Assembly: GCA_028281925.1 (NCBI GenBank)
Contig: JANQIX010000082.1
Coordinates: 62,001-126,000 of the forward strand
DNA: 64,000 nt
Source of the DNA: Alphaproteobacteria bacterium
GTDB lineage: Bacteria > Pseudomonadota > Alphaproteobacteria > DSM-16000 > Inquilinaceae
Reading direction: 5' to 3'
Positions 38,645-48,596 of this stretch are shown piece after piece; position 1 is the first letter of the stretch; the number at the start of each line of letters is the position of its first letter. Below the pieces are notes generated by a model that saw nothing but the letters and a program-made list of their open reading frames with translations, was not told where the DNA came from and made no database searches. The position numbers and the translations under genes were made by a program.

Positions 38645-41098
38645 ATGCGCCTGAAGACATGCTGTGTGCTCGGCGTAGTCGTTGCGGCCTTCCTGGCTGC
38701 CGCAAACCATACCTGGCCGGATGACGGTGGACGCGGAGACGTCGAGGAGGAGCAGAGACTCCGCCAGATCTGGCAGGCAAGGTATTGGGCCGCTGAGGCG
38801 GTCCACCTGTCGGCGGCGGGCGACGCAGGCACGGCGATCGCCTTGGCAATGGCGGCAATGCCTCAGGCCAATCCCGACGGCTGGCCCGACATTGCCGACA
38901 TTCCCGAAGTGCCGCGCGCCCTCTACGGGGCCTTGCTCGCGCGGCGGGAGATCGCCGTGCTGCGCGGGCACGAAGACTTTCTGACATCGGCCACCTACTC
39001 GCCAGACGGCACACGGATCGTGACGACGTCCCGAGACGGCACGGCACGGCTCTGGGATGCGGTCAGCGGCGCTGAGATTGCCGTCCTGCGCGGCCATGAG
39101 GGCAAGGTCAACTCTGCCGCCTTCTCACCGAACAGCGAGCGGGTGATCACAGTTTCCGACGATCACACGGCGCGACTCTGGGATGTGGCCAACGGTGTCG
39201 AGATCGCGACCTTGCAGGGCCATAGCTCCGGCGTTGTTGCCGCCGTATTCTCACCCGACGGCCGTCAGCTTGTGACCACGTCCAGATACGGCGCGGCACG
39301 CGTCTGGAATGCCGATAGTGGCGCCGAACAAGCCGTTCTTGGCGCAGGTGACTACCCCGTCCTCTCCGTCGTCTTCTCGCCTGACGGCCTGCGGGTCATA
39401 GGGGCGACCCAGAATCATATGAGGTCGTGGGATGCGGCAACCGGGGCAGAGATCTCGGCCATTCGGTTCCATCCAACCGTTCATACCCCGTCGGCCATCG
39501 TATCGCCTGACGGGACTCGGTTTAGCGCCGTCTTTCCTTGGAATCAGACAGCGCAGATCTGGGACGCCGAAACTGGCGCCGAGATCGCGATCCTGCGCGA
39601 TATCCATGCCAGTATCATGTTCATAGAGGCTGGCCTTGGACCAATCTACTTTTCGCCAGACGGTCTGCGGATCGTGACGACATCTGGGGAGCGTCCACCG
39701 CGGCTTTGGGATGTGTCGGACGGCAGACTGTTGGCGGAGCTCAGGGGCCATGAAAGCACGGTGTTGTCCACCGCGATTTCGCAAGATGGGCGACGAGTTG
39801 TTACCGCCTCTCGGGATGGCACGGCACGGCTCTGGGATGCGACGACCGGGGACGCGATCGCTACGCTGAGTGGCCACGACGGTCCCATCAACTCTGCCGC
39901 TTTCTCGCCGGATGGTCTGCAGGTGGTGACAGCGTCCGGAGACGATACGGCAAGGATCTGGGAAGCGGTGGACGGTGCGGAGATCTTCAGCTTCAGGGAC
40001 CAATATCCCGCACATGCCGCATTGTCGCCGGATGCTTCGCGGGTCGTTTCGGGCTCCTGGGAAGGGACAGCAGTCGTATGGGACAGGGCCAGCGGGCGGG
40101 TGGTCGCTGAATTGCACGGCCATGACGCAAGCATCGCCGCCGTCACCTTCTCGCCGGACGCCAACCGGATCGCCACAGGCTCTCGGGACGAAACGGCGCG
40201 GATATGGGACGCCCGAACCGGTGATGAGATCGCGACCCTGCGCGGCCACGAAGGCATGGTCATGTCCGTCGAGTTTTCGCCAGACGCTAGCCAAGTGTTG
40301 ACGTCTTCGTGGGATCGGACGGCGCGGATATGGGATGCGGCCACCGGTGCTCTGGTCGCCGTTCTGCGTGGCCACGGGGGCAGCGACCTCTCCGCCACCT
40401 TCTCATTAAACGGCGCCCGGGTGGTGACGTCATCCACGGATGGTACGACGCGGCTGTGGGAATCGGCCAGTGGTGCGGCATTGCAGACCTTCGACGGATT
40501 CACAGCGACCCTCTGGCCTGAAGGTGCCTCGATCGTCACGTCTCCGGACGACGAGATTCACATTCTGGACATTGCCAGCGGGGAGGAGATTACCACCTTG
40601 GGGGACCCGGGCGATCTCGACTATCCGAAGTCTGCCGTTCTCTCCCCGGACGGTCATAGCGTCATCACGATCACCTGGAGCGCCAGCGAGGCTCTGATTT
40701 GGGATGTTGCCACGGGTGCCGAGACCGTCGCGTTGCCCGTCGATACGATCAACCTTAGTGCGGCGCTGTTCTCACCGGACGGCAGGCACGCTTTGACCGT
40801 AACCTGGGTCGGCGGGGTGCAGCTGTGGGACGCGGCGACCGGTGCCGAGATTGTCTCGATGCGCCCGGAAGCGATCGGGGCGGCCAGCATCATTGACGAT
40901 TACGGCTTCGCCACCTTTTCGGCGGATGGCCGATGGGTGCTGTCCTTGTCGCCGTACAATGCGCCGCGGGTGTGGCCCCACTATCGCACCATGGACGAGC
41001 TTTACGAGCGCGCCCGAGAGATCGTCGATCACCTGCAGCCGTTGAGCGACGCCGAAGCCTGCGCCTATCACCTGCGCACCGAGGGCTGCGACCCCTAG
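38645..41098 (+). CDS. WD40-repeat protein with N-terminal membrane anchor
   Basis: An 817-aa protein made almost entirely of WD40 units. I count about 16, each near 42 residues and of the form LRGH..V....FSPDG....TAS.DGTARLWDA..GAEI. That suits two seven- or eight-bladed propellers. The N-terminus has a hydrophobic segment (about residues 6-22), either a signal peptide or an anchor, then a helical region. Repeats 4-6 and 13-16 are degenerate. The tail ARE...LQPLSDAEACAYHL resembles the closing segment of other bacterial WD40 proteins. No kinase, caspase or NTPase part is attached. The ATG at 38645 has GGAG 6 nt upstream. Scaffold function is likely; partner unknown. Confidence 0.9.
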   Translation: MRLKTCCVLGVVVAAFLAAANHTWPDDGGRGDVEEEQRLRQIWQARYWAAEAVHLSAAGDAGTAIALAMAAMPQANPDGWPDIADIPEVPRALYGALLARREIAVLRGHEDFLTSATYSPDGTRIVTTSRDGTARLWDAVSGAEIAVLRGHEGKVNSAAFSPNSERVITVSDDHTARLWDVANGVEIATLQGHSSGVVAAVFSPDGRQLVTTSRYGAARVWNADSGAEQAVLGAGDYPVLSVVFSPDGLRVIGATQNHMRSWDAATGAEISAIRFHPTVHTPSAIVSPDGTRFSAVFPWNQTAQIWDAETGAEIAILRDIHASIMFIEAGLGPIYFSPDGLRIVTTSGERPPRLWDVSDGRLLAELRGHESTVLSTAISQDGRRVVTASRDGTARLWDATTGDAIATLSGHDGPINSAAFSPDGLQVVTASGDDTARIWEAVDGAEIFSFRDQYPAHAALSPDASRVVSGSWEGTAVVWDRASGRVVAELHGHDASIAAVTFSPDANRIATGSRDETARIWDARTGDEIATLRGHEGMVMSVEFSPDASQVLTSSWDRTARIWDAATGALVAVLRGHGGSDLSATFSLNGARVVTSSTDGTTRLWESASGAALQTFDGFTATLWPEGASIVTSPDDEIHILDIASGEEITTLGDPGDLDYPKSAVLSPDGHSVITITWSASEALIWDVATGAETVALPVDTINLSAALFSPDGRHALTVTWVGGVQLWDAATGAEIVSMRPEAIGAASIIDDYGFATFSADGRWVLSLSPYNAPRVWPHYRTMDELYERAREIVDHLQPLSDAEACAYHLRTEGCDP

Positions 41099-41099
41099 A

Positions 41100-41546
41100 T
41101 CAGTCCGCCAGCCGGCGAGCATCCGAGCCGGCGTGATCCTCTGCCAGGCACTGGCTGTGGTCGGACAGCACCTCGATCACGCGGCAGTCAGCGATGCGGC
41201 CGCCCCGGCAGCCCGCGACCATGCGCTCCAGCTCCGTCTTCAGCGCCGCCAGGGTGGATAGGCGGCGGTCGACCTCGGCCAGGTGATGCCGCGCGATGCG
41301 GTCGGCATCCTCGCAACCGTGTTCCGGATCATCGGCCAGAGCCAGCAGCTCGCGCACGGCGTCGAGCGAGAAGCCGAGGTCGCGGCCGTGGCGGATGAAC
41401 ACCAGGCGGTCGATATGGGTCTGGCCGTAGAGCCGCTGGTTGCCCGCCGATCGCTCGGCCGCCGGCATCAGACCGATCTGTTCGTAATAGCGGATGGTCT
41501 GCACCGTCGTGCCGCTCGCGCGGGCCAGATGGCCGATCGTCACCAT
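41100..41546 (-). CDS. MerR-family metal-responsive regulator (ZntR/CadR/PbrR group)
   Basis: A 148-aa transcription factor. The N-terminal winged helix has IGHLARASGTTVQTIRYYEQIGL, a coiled dimerisation helix follows, and cysteines stand at 78, 113, 121 and 133. Cys78, Cys113 and Cys121 occupy the metal-binding positions of the Zn/Cd/Pb-sensing branch. The ATG at 41546 is preferred; the longer frame would run into the operator. It is divergent from a cation-efflux gene, with a perfect dyad between them, the classic MerR arrangement in which the regulator twists an over-long promoter spacer. The exact metal cannot be read from sequence. Its stop sits one base from the WD40 stop. Confidence 0.92.
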   Translation of the reverse strand: MVTIGHLARASGTTVQTIRYYEQIGLMPAAERSAGNQRLYGQTHIDRLVFIRHGRDLGFSLDAVRELLALADDPEHGCEDADRIARHHLAEVDRRLSTLAALKTELERMVAGCRGGRIADCRVIEVLSDHSQCLAEDHAGSDARRLAD

Positions 41547-41567
41547 GGGTCGGATCTTTCCCCTTGA

Positions 41568-41586
41568 ACCTACAATCGCTGTAGGT
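41568..41586. promoter_or_regulatory. MerR-type operator dyad
   Basis: ACCTACA (41568-41574) and TGTAGGT (41580-41586) form a perfect 7-bp inverted repeat with a 5-bp centre, directly downstream of a TTGAAC (41564-41569) that would be the -35 box for the efflux gene. This is the expected operator of the adjacent MerR regulator; the -10 box is not well conserved by eye. Confidence 0.75.
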
Positions 41587-41646
41587 CCCACATTGAGGTC
41601 AGATGGGTGGGTGCGCCGGGAACGGCAAGGGAAAGCAGCTATCGCG

Positions 41647-42294
41647 ATGTCTGGATGCGGTTGCAGCGGGAACGTACGGTTCGAAGGGCTTTCGGCTGCC
41701 TATAAGCGCGTGCTGATGATCATCATCGCGCTGAACGCCACCATGTTCGGGGTCGAGATGGTGGCCGGGATGGCTGCGGGCTCCATGGCGCTGAAGGCCG
41801 ATGCGCTGGATTTCCTGGGCGATAGTCTGACCTACGGCCTGAGCCTGTGGGCGATCGGCCGGTCTCTGCGCCTGCGCGCGACCGTCGCTGTGCTGAAGGG
41901 CGTGAGCCTGGCGCTGATGGGTGCCGGCGTGCTCGCGGCCACCGTGTGGCGTGTCTTCGTGCTGGGCGTGCCTGACGAGATGACCATGGGCGTCGTCGGC
42001 ATCCTGGCGCTCGCCGTCAATGTGGCCAGCGCGCTGTTGCTGCTTCGATACCGCGACGGAGACGCCAATGTCCGCTCGGTATGGCTGTGCAGCCGCAACG
42101 ATGCCATCGGCAATGTCGCCGTGATCGTGGCCGCGCTGGCCGTGGGCGCCACGGCGACGGCCTGGCCGGACTTGATCGTGGCGGCCTTGATGTCCGCCCT
42201 GTTCCTGCAGTCTTCCGTCAAGATCCTTCGCCAGGCCGCGGCGGAGCTGCGGTCGACCGGCCGGCGCACGGCGGCCGAACCGGCATCCGTGTGA
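41647..42294 (+). CDS. Cation-efflux (CDF-related) transporter
   Basis: A 215-aa membrane protein resembling a short cation diffusion facilitator with about six helices and no cytoplasmic C-terminal domain. The second helix has DFLGDS (Asp55-x3-Asp59), and the fifth region has SRNDAIGN, both characteristic of CDF metal-site helices. The N-terminus MSGCGCSG supplies two cysteines and could help capture metal. The start at 41647 lies about 60 bases past the MerR operator, so expression is almost surely metal-induced by the divergent regulator. Zinc, cadmium or lead are the plausible substrates. Confidence 0.85.
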   Translation: MSGCGCSGNVRFEGLSAAYKRVLMIIIALNATMFGVEMVAGMAAGSMALKADALDFLGDSLTYGLSLWAIGRSLRLRATVAVLKGVSLALMGAGVLAATVWRVFVLGVPDEMTMGVVGILALAVNVASALLLLRYRDGDANVRSVWLCSRNDAIGNVAVIVAALAVGATATAWPDLIVAALMSALFLQSSVKILRQAAAELRSTGRRTAAEPASV

Positions 42295-42510
42295 GCGCTA
42301 AGGCCGATCCACAGGATTGCCATGATCCCGCGCCGGCTATCACGCTGATGCCGCAGTCTCCGCCCAGATAGGGATCAGACCTGCCGGCAGCAGCCAATGC
42401 GGCCGACTGACAGGGATCGTTTCGGTTCCGCGACTTTCTCACTGGACGCGCCGGACCGAATCTCCCATGTCTTTAGGGGTTTATGTCCGTTGTTGTGGGA
42501 GAGCCGCTCC

Positions 42511-43173
42511 ATGGCACAGCCTGTCTGTGCGATTGTGGGCGCCGGCCAGGGACTGGGCCGGGCACTTGCCGAACGGTTCGGGCGTGAGGGGTTCACCATC
42601 GCCCTGGTGGGGCGAAGGCCGGAGGCACTGGCGAGCCTGGCCGAAGCCCTCGCAGACCAAGAGATCGACGCCCATCCCTTCACGGCCGACGCCGGTGACC
42701 CTACCAGCCTGCTGGATGCGCTGGACGAGGTCAGGACGGCGCTCGCCGCCCCGCAGGTGCTGATCTACAATGCCGTAGCGCTGCGCCAATCGCCGCCGAG
42801 CGGACTTGCGTTCGACGACCTGATGGCAGACCTGAGCGTCAATGTCGGTGGTGCGCTGGTGGCGGCGCAAGCCGTGATCCCGCCGATGCGGGCCGCGCGA
42901 GTGGGCACGATCCTGTTCACCGGCGGGGGCTTCGCGTTCGAACCGCAGACGGATCTGGCGTCGCTGGGCGTCGGCAAGGCGGCGTTGCGCAATCTCGCCT
43001 TCAGCCTCGCCCATGAACTGGCCGCGGACGGCATTCATGTGGCGACCGTGACCATCGCCGGCATGATCGAACCCGACAGCCCGTTCGATCCGGCCCGAAT
43101 TGCCCGGATCTACTGGGCGCTCTACGCCCAGACGCCTCAGAACTGGGAGCGCGAGGTCATCTTCCGCGGCTGA
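42511..43173 (+). CDS. Short-chain dehydrogenase/reductase-like protein lacking the catalytic Tyr
   Basis: A 220-aa Rossmann-fold protein of the SDR superfamily. The nucleotide-binding loop is [16 protein letters not shown]. The usual YXXXK catalytic motif reads LGVGK in the segment [12 protein letters not shown], so the Tyr is replaced by Leu although the Lys is kept. The Asn of the NNAG motif region is present as YNAVAL. Either catalysis uses another residue or the protein is a binding or regulatory paralogue. GGGAGAG lies 8 nt before the ATG at 42511. No obvious partner; argG begins about 107 bases downstream. Confidence 0.82.
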   Translation: MAQPVCAIVGAGQGLGRALAERFGREGFTIALVGRRPEALASLAEALADQEIDAHPFTADAGDPTSLLDALDEVRTALAAPQVLIYNAVALRQSPPSGLAFDDLMADLSVNVGGALVAAQAVIPPMRAARVGTILFTGGGFAFEPQTDLASLGVGKAALRNLAFSLAHELAADGIHVATVTIAGMIEPDSPFDPARIARIYWALYAQTPQNWEREVIFRG

Positions 43174-43280
43174 GGCGCTCGCCGCCGATTTGCCGCTTGG
43201 CTGCGCGGGCAACTGGTCTATTCTCGCCGCCCGATCCCAGATGGATCGCGAACCTCCCTTCATCCGGAGAGAACGTGCAT

Positions 43281-44495
43281 ATGACGGGCGATGTGAAGCG
43301 CGTGGTGTTGGCCTATTCGGGCGGGCTGGACACATCGGTGATCCTGCGCTGGCTGCAGGAGATCTATGCTTGCGAGGTGATCACCTTTACCGCGGATCTG
43401 GGCCAGGGCGAAGAGGTGGAGCCCGCACGCCAGAAGGCGGAGCTGATGGGTGTGCGGCCCGAGCACATCTTTGTGGAAGACCTGCGCGAGACCTTTGTCC
43501 GCGACTTCGTCTTCCCCATGTTCCGCGCCAACGCGATCTATGAAGGCACCTATCTGCTCGGCACCTCCATCGCCCGCCCGCTGATCGGCAAGCGCCTGAT
43601 CGAGATCGCGCAGGAGACGGGCGCCGACGCCGTCTCCCACGGCGCCACGGGCAAGGGCAACGACCAGGTACGGTTCGAGCTGGCATGCTATGCGCTGAAC
43701 CCGGCGATCCGCGTGATCGCGCCGTGGCGGGAATGGGACCTGAACAGCCGCACGCGCCTCCTCGCCTGGGCGGAGGCGCGCCAGATCCCCATCAAGCGCG
43801 ACAAGGGCGGCGAGCCGCCCTATTCCACCGACGCCAACCTCTTGCACATTTCCTATGAAGGTAAGGCGCTGGAGGACCCTTGGGTCGAACCGGACGAGGA
43901 GATGTTCACCCGCACGGTGGCGCCCGAACAGGCGCCCGACAAGCCGACCTATGTGGAGATCGCCTTCGAGCGCGGCGATCCGGTGTCGGTCGATGGCCAG
44001 GCCCTGTCGCCGGCGGCCCTGTTGACCCGGCTGAACGAGTTGGCCGGGGCAAACGGGGTCGGCCGCGCGGACATCGTGGAAAACCGCTTCGTCGGCATGA
44101 AGAGCCGCGGCGTCTACGAGACGCCCGGCGGCACCGTGCTGCACATCGCGCGCCGTGCCATGGAGAGCCTGACGCTGGACCGCAATGCGGGACACCTGAA
44201 GGACAGCCTGATGCCGCGCTATGCAGAGCTGATCTACAACGGCTTCTGGTTCGATCCCGAGCGCGAGGCGCTGCAGGCGCTGATCGACCAGACGCAGGAA
44301 CGGGTCAGCGGCACGGTGCGGCTGAAGCTCTACAAGGGCTCCGCCATGGTGGTCGGCCGCAAGAGCCCGCACAGCCTCTATTCCACCGAGCACGTGACGT
44401 TCGAGGAAGACGCCGTCTACGACCAGCGCGACGCCGAAGGCTTCATCAAGCTGAACGCGCTCCGCCTGCGTCTGGGTGCGCGGGCAGGGGGATAG
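43281..44495 (+). CDS. argG: Argininosuccinate synthase
   Basis: Joins citrulline and aspartate with ATP in arginine biosynthesis. The 404-aa length is standard. The ATP pyrophosphatase P-loop is AYSGGLDTS (11-19), followed by [25 protein letters not shown] and the EWDLNSR segment mark the citrulline/aspartate site. The ATG at 43281 has GGAGAG 9 nt upstream; a longer frame from 43197 adds 28 unrelated codons. The gene stands alone and ends in a large inverted repeat shared with the convergent flotillin gene. Confidence 0.97.
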   Translation: MTGDVKRVVLAYSGGLDTSVILRWLQEIYACEVITFTADLGQGEEVEPARQKAELMGVRPEHIFVEDLRETFVRDFVFPMFRANAIYEGTYLLGTSIARPLIGKRLIEIAQETGADAVSHGATGKGNDQVRFELACYALNPAIRVIAPWREWDLNSRTRLLAWAEARQIPIKRDKGGEPPYSTDANLLHISYEGKALEDPWVEPDEEMFTRTVAPEQAPDKPTYVEIAFERGDPVSVDGQALSPAALLTRLNELAGANGVGRADIVENRFVGMKSRGVYETPGGTVLHIARRAMESLTLDRNAGHLKDSLMPRYAELIYNGFWFDPEREALQALIDQTQERVSGTVRLKLYKGSAMVVGRKSPHSLYSTEHVTFEEDAVYDQRDAEGFIKLNALRLRLGARAGG

Positions 44496-44521
44496 ACGGC
44501 GGCACGGCAGGGGCGCGGGGT

Positions 44522-44605
44522 GTCGGGTTTCGCTTCGCTCTACCCGACCTACGCGCCGACCATGGGCCGCGCGTAGGTCGGGTAGAGGCGTAGCCGAAAC
44601 CCGAC
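44522..44605. repeat. Long inverted repeat between argG and yqiK
   Basis: Left arm 44522-44555 and right arm 44570-44605 are reverse complements over about 34 bp with a 2-nt gap and very few mismatches; the loop is 14 nt. The outer word is GTCGGGTTTCG and the inner word CTACCCGACCTACGCG. It lies exactly between convergent genes, 27 bases after argG and 6 bases before the yqiK stop. It would fold into a very stable hairpin, serving as a two-way terminator or mRNA stabiliser, and may be a copy of a dispersed REP-type element. Confidence 0.8.
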
Positions 44606-44610
44606 GCGGG

Positions 44611-46374
44611 TCAGCCGCTCTTCGCCTGCGGTTCCGGATCTGAACCGCCTCCGGCATCGGGCTCGCCGCCATTTCCGGACGCGCTTCCCAGCGCCGCCGT
44701 CAACGCGCCGAGATCCGTGCCGCTGAGGCCGATGTCCTTTAGAAGCGCATCGATCAGCGGAGCCTGGCTGCGGTAGCGCAGCGCGGAGGCGACGACCTGA
44801 TCGGCCAGGTTGCCGGGCGCAGCGGCGCCGTTGCCGTGATCTGCAGCCCGGCCATTGCCGCCGCCGATGCCGTCGACCTGCAGGATCTTGATGCCGTCGA
44901 TCTTCTCCATCGGCCGGACGCTTTCGGCGATGATCTGCGGCATGTGCTCCAGCAGGGCCATGCGCAGGCGCAGCGCGATGATGTCTTCGCTCAGCACGTT
45001 GTCCGCCTCGTTCAGCGCCCGCTTACCGGTGGCGTCGATGGCGTAGCGCACCTCTGCTGCGGCGGCGCGCAGCTTCTCCGCCTCGCTTTCGCCTTCGGCT
45101 TCGATCCGCTGCTTGTCGGCCCTGGCGTTGGACAGCGTGCGGACGGCTTCGGCCTCGTCTTCCGCGGCCTGTTTCTCGGCATCCGCCGCCACCATGCGCC
45201 CGATGGCTTCCCGTTCGGCGATCTTGCGCGCCTCGACCAGCTCGATCGCCTTCTCACGCTCTGCGATCTCGCTTTCCCGCACCGTGCGCACCTGCTCTTC
45301 CGCCTTAACGGCCTGGGCCCGCGCCACGTTCGCCTCGGCTTCGGCGTGGCTCTGGTCGCGGGATTTCTCGGCGACGGCGACGGCGCGCTCCTGCTCGGCC
45401 AGTTCCAGGGACTTGCGCTTCTCGATCTCGGCGATCTCCAGCGACCGTTCCTTGCCGATCCGTTCGTTCTCGATATCGCGCTCCGCCTGCACTTCCGATT
45501 GCTGAACTTCCAGTCGGGCGGCGATGCGTGCCTTCTCCGAGGTGCGCTCACCGTCGGCCTCACGTTCTGCGATTTCCGCCTGGGTCGAGGCGCGGCGGGT
45601 GGCGATCTCCTGCTCCTGCTCCAGCTTGGCGTATTCCTCATCGCGCGTGAGGCCAAGGCGCAGGCGTTCCGCCTCCAGGTTCTTCTGCTTGATGGCCACT
45701 TCCGCGTCCTGCTCAATCTCGTTGCGGCGGCGGCGCTTTTCCTCGATCTCGCTGGTCAGGCGCGTCAGGCCGGCGGCGTCGAAGGCGTTGTCGGGGTTGA
45801 AGTATTCGCGGTTGGTCTGGTCGAGGCCGGTCAGCGAGACCGATTCCAGTTCCAGACCGTTCTTCAGCAGGTCTTCGGTGACCGCCAACTGCACTTTCTG
45901 CACGAAGCTGACGCGCTGCTCATGCAGCTCTTCCATCGTCATCTCGGCGGCAACGGCGCGCAACGCGTCGACGAACTTACCTTCCACCAGCTCTTTGAGC
46001 TGATCCGGCGCCATCGTCTTCATGCCCAGGGTCTGGGCGGCGTTGGCGATGCTCTCCTTCGTCGGCTGAACGCGGACATAGAACTCGGCCGTGACGTCGA
46101 CGCGCATGCGGTCGCGGGTGATCAGCGCCTGCTCATTCGGCCGGCGGACCTCCAGCCTGAGCGTGTTCATGTTGACGGGGATCATATCGTGGAACACGGG
46201 CAGTTGCAGGGCACCGCCGTCGACGATCACCTTCTGGCCGCCGAAGCCGGTGCGCACATACGCGATCTCTTTCGATGCCTTGCGGTAAAGACGGGCGATG
46301 ATCATCCCGATGGTGAAGATCGCCACCAGCGCCAGGACGACGATGATGACGATTCCGATAAGGCTGTCGGTCAC
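44611..46374 (-). CDS. yqiK: Flotillin-like protein (YqiK family)
   Basis: Membrane scaffold of 587 aa, the bacterial flotillin type that organises membrane microdomains. An N-terminal helix (about 4-28) anchors it. A PHB/SPFH domain follows (about 30-210, with LQLPVFHDMIPVNMNTLRLEV). A very long charged coiled coil rich in Ala-Glu-Lys heptads spans about 215-460. The C-terminal oligomerisation part and a Gly/Asn-rich tail end the protein. Long frames on the opposite strand are shadows of this repetitive coil. It lies 42 bases after yqiJ on the same strand, the conserved two-gene flotillin unit. Confidence 0.92.
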   Translation of the reverse strand: MTDSLIGIVIIVVLALVAIFTIGMIIARLYRKASKEIAYVRTGFGGQKVIVDGGALQLPVFHDMIPVNMNTLRLEVRRPNEQALITRDRMRVDVTAEFYVRVQPTKESIANAAQTLGMKTMAPDQLKELVEGKFVDALRAVAAEMTMEELHEQRVSFVQKVQLAVTEDLLKNGLELESVSLTGLDQTNREYFNPDNAFDAAGLTRLTSEIEEKRRRRNEIEQDAEVAIKQKNLEAERLRLGLTRDEEYAKLEQEQEIATRRASTQAEIAEREADGERTSEKARIAARLEVQQSEVQAERDIENERIGKERSLEIAEIEKRKSLELAEQERAVAVAEKSRDQSHAEAEANVARAQAVKAEEQVRTVRESEIAEREKAIELVEARKIAEREAIGRMVAADAEKQAAEDEAEAVRTLSNARADKQRIEAEGESEAEKLRAAAAEVRYAIDATGKRALNEADNVLSEDIIALRLRMALLEHMPQIIAESVRPMEKIDGIKILQVDGIGGGNGRAADHGNGAAAPGNLADQVVASALRYRSQAPLIDALLKDIGLSGTDLGALTAALGSASGNGGEPDAGGGSDPEPQAKSG

Positions 46375-46416
46375 AGGTTTCTGGCCTCCTTGTTCTTTGG
46401 CTTGGGCGACGTCCGC

Positions 46417-47085
46417 TCAAGCACCAACCACCTTGAAGATATTGCCCTCACGCGTCAGCAGCCGGACGGCCGAGCCGGAGGGAAAGCTGTCGCCCGGCTG
46501 GTCCGGTTCGACACGGACATAGTGCGTACGGCCGTGCGCGTCCGTCAGGCGCGCCTCTGCCGGCTGTCCGGTTGCGGCGATACCCACGGTGATGATCGCC
46601 GTGTTGCCGATGAAGCTGTTGACCGAGACGGCGTACGTCTCCTCCTTCGGGATCAGCTTTGCTACCGCCAGGCCGAAGAAGCGTACGCCCGGAAGGGCGA
46701 CGGCCAGGGCGGGGACCGCTGCGAACCAGCCGGGGATGAACCGTCCCATGACCCCCTGTGCGACCGTTTGCAGCACCAGGCCGGCAACGCCGAAGCTGAA
46801 GAGAAACGCGACCAGCAGCACCAGCATCGGTGCCTTGCCGACGCCCAGCCAGGAGAGAGCACCGCCGAGCGCCCCGCCACCGCCAACCGACCCGACACCG
46901 CCTGCGTCTACATCGGCATCCAGGTCCAGATCTGCATCCAGGTCCATATCGGGCAGCATTCCGTCGATGGTCTGGGCCAGGCTGGCGCCAAACAGCATGC
47001 CGACCGCTTCCAGAAGGGCGAGCACCAGCATCAAAGCGAGAGCGGCACTGAACGCCACGTTCTCTCCGGCCAACAGCAACTCCAT
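46417..47085 (-). CDS. yqiJ: YqiJ-like membrane protein with OB-fold domain
   Basis: A 222-aa partner of the flotillin, related to the NfeD/YqiJ group. An N-terminal membrane helix (about 10-35) is followed by an unusual Asp-rich stretch, DMDLDADLDLDADVD (about 46-60), and a Gly-rich linker. Two further helices (about 85-140) precede a C-terminal beta-barrel (about 160-222) ending in LTREGNIFKVV. The acidic stretch might bind divalent cations. The ATG at 47085 is preceded by GAGGGA at 9-nt spacing; the longer frame reads through the promoter. Confidence 0.85.
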   Translation of the reverse strand: MELLLAGENVAFSAALALMLVLALLEAVGMLFGASLAQTIDGMLPDMDLDADLDLDADVDAGGVGSVGGGGALGGALSWLGVGKAPMLVLLVAFLFSFGVAGLVLQTVAQGVMGRFIPGWFAAVPALAVALPGVRFFGLAVAKLIPKEETYAVSVNSFIGNTAIITVGIAATGQPAEARLTDAHGRTHYVRVEPDQPGDSFPSGSAVRLLTREGNIFKVVGA

Positions 47086-48430
<1,345 letters not shown>

Positions 48431-48438
48431 GACAGGCC

Positions 48439-48470
48439 GGGCCCGGCAGCGTTCGGATGCCGCCGGGCCC
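48439..48470 (+). terminator. Putative terminator hairpin after mdh
   Basis: GGGCCCGGCAGC (48439-48450) pairs with GCCGCCGGGCCC (48459-48470) over 12 bp with one mismatch and an 8-nt loop, starting 9 bases after the mdh stop. No U-tract follows. It is stable enough to end or protect the transcript. Confidence 0.55.
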
Positions 48471-48473
48471 GCC

Positions 48474-48509
48474 AATCCGATCGGGCCCGCCAATCCGATC
48501 GGGCCCGCC
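48474..48509. repeat. Tandem 18-bp duplication downstream of mdh
   Basis: AATCCGATCGGGCCCGCC occurs twice head to tail (48474-48491, 48492-48509). The last part, GGGCCCGCC, also forms the end of the preceding hairpin, suggesting replication slippage starting from the terminator arm. Confidence 0.9.
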
Positions 48510-48596
48510 CCTATCCGGGGGCGGGCCTATGCATGTCTGCCGCAGGCCGAGCGTGGGCATTCATTCCGAACACCGTTTCGGCTATACCCGCCAGCC

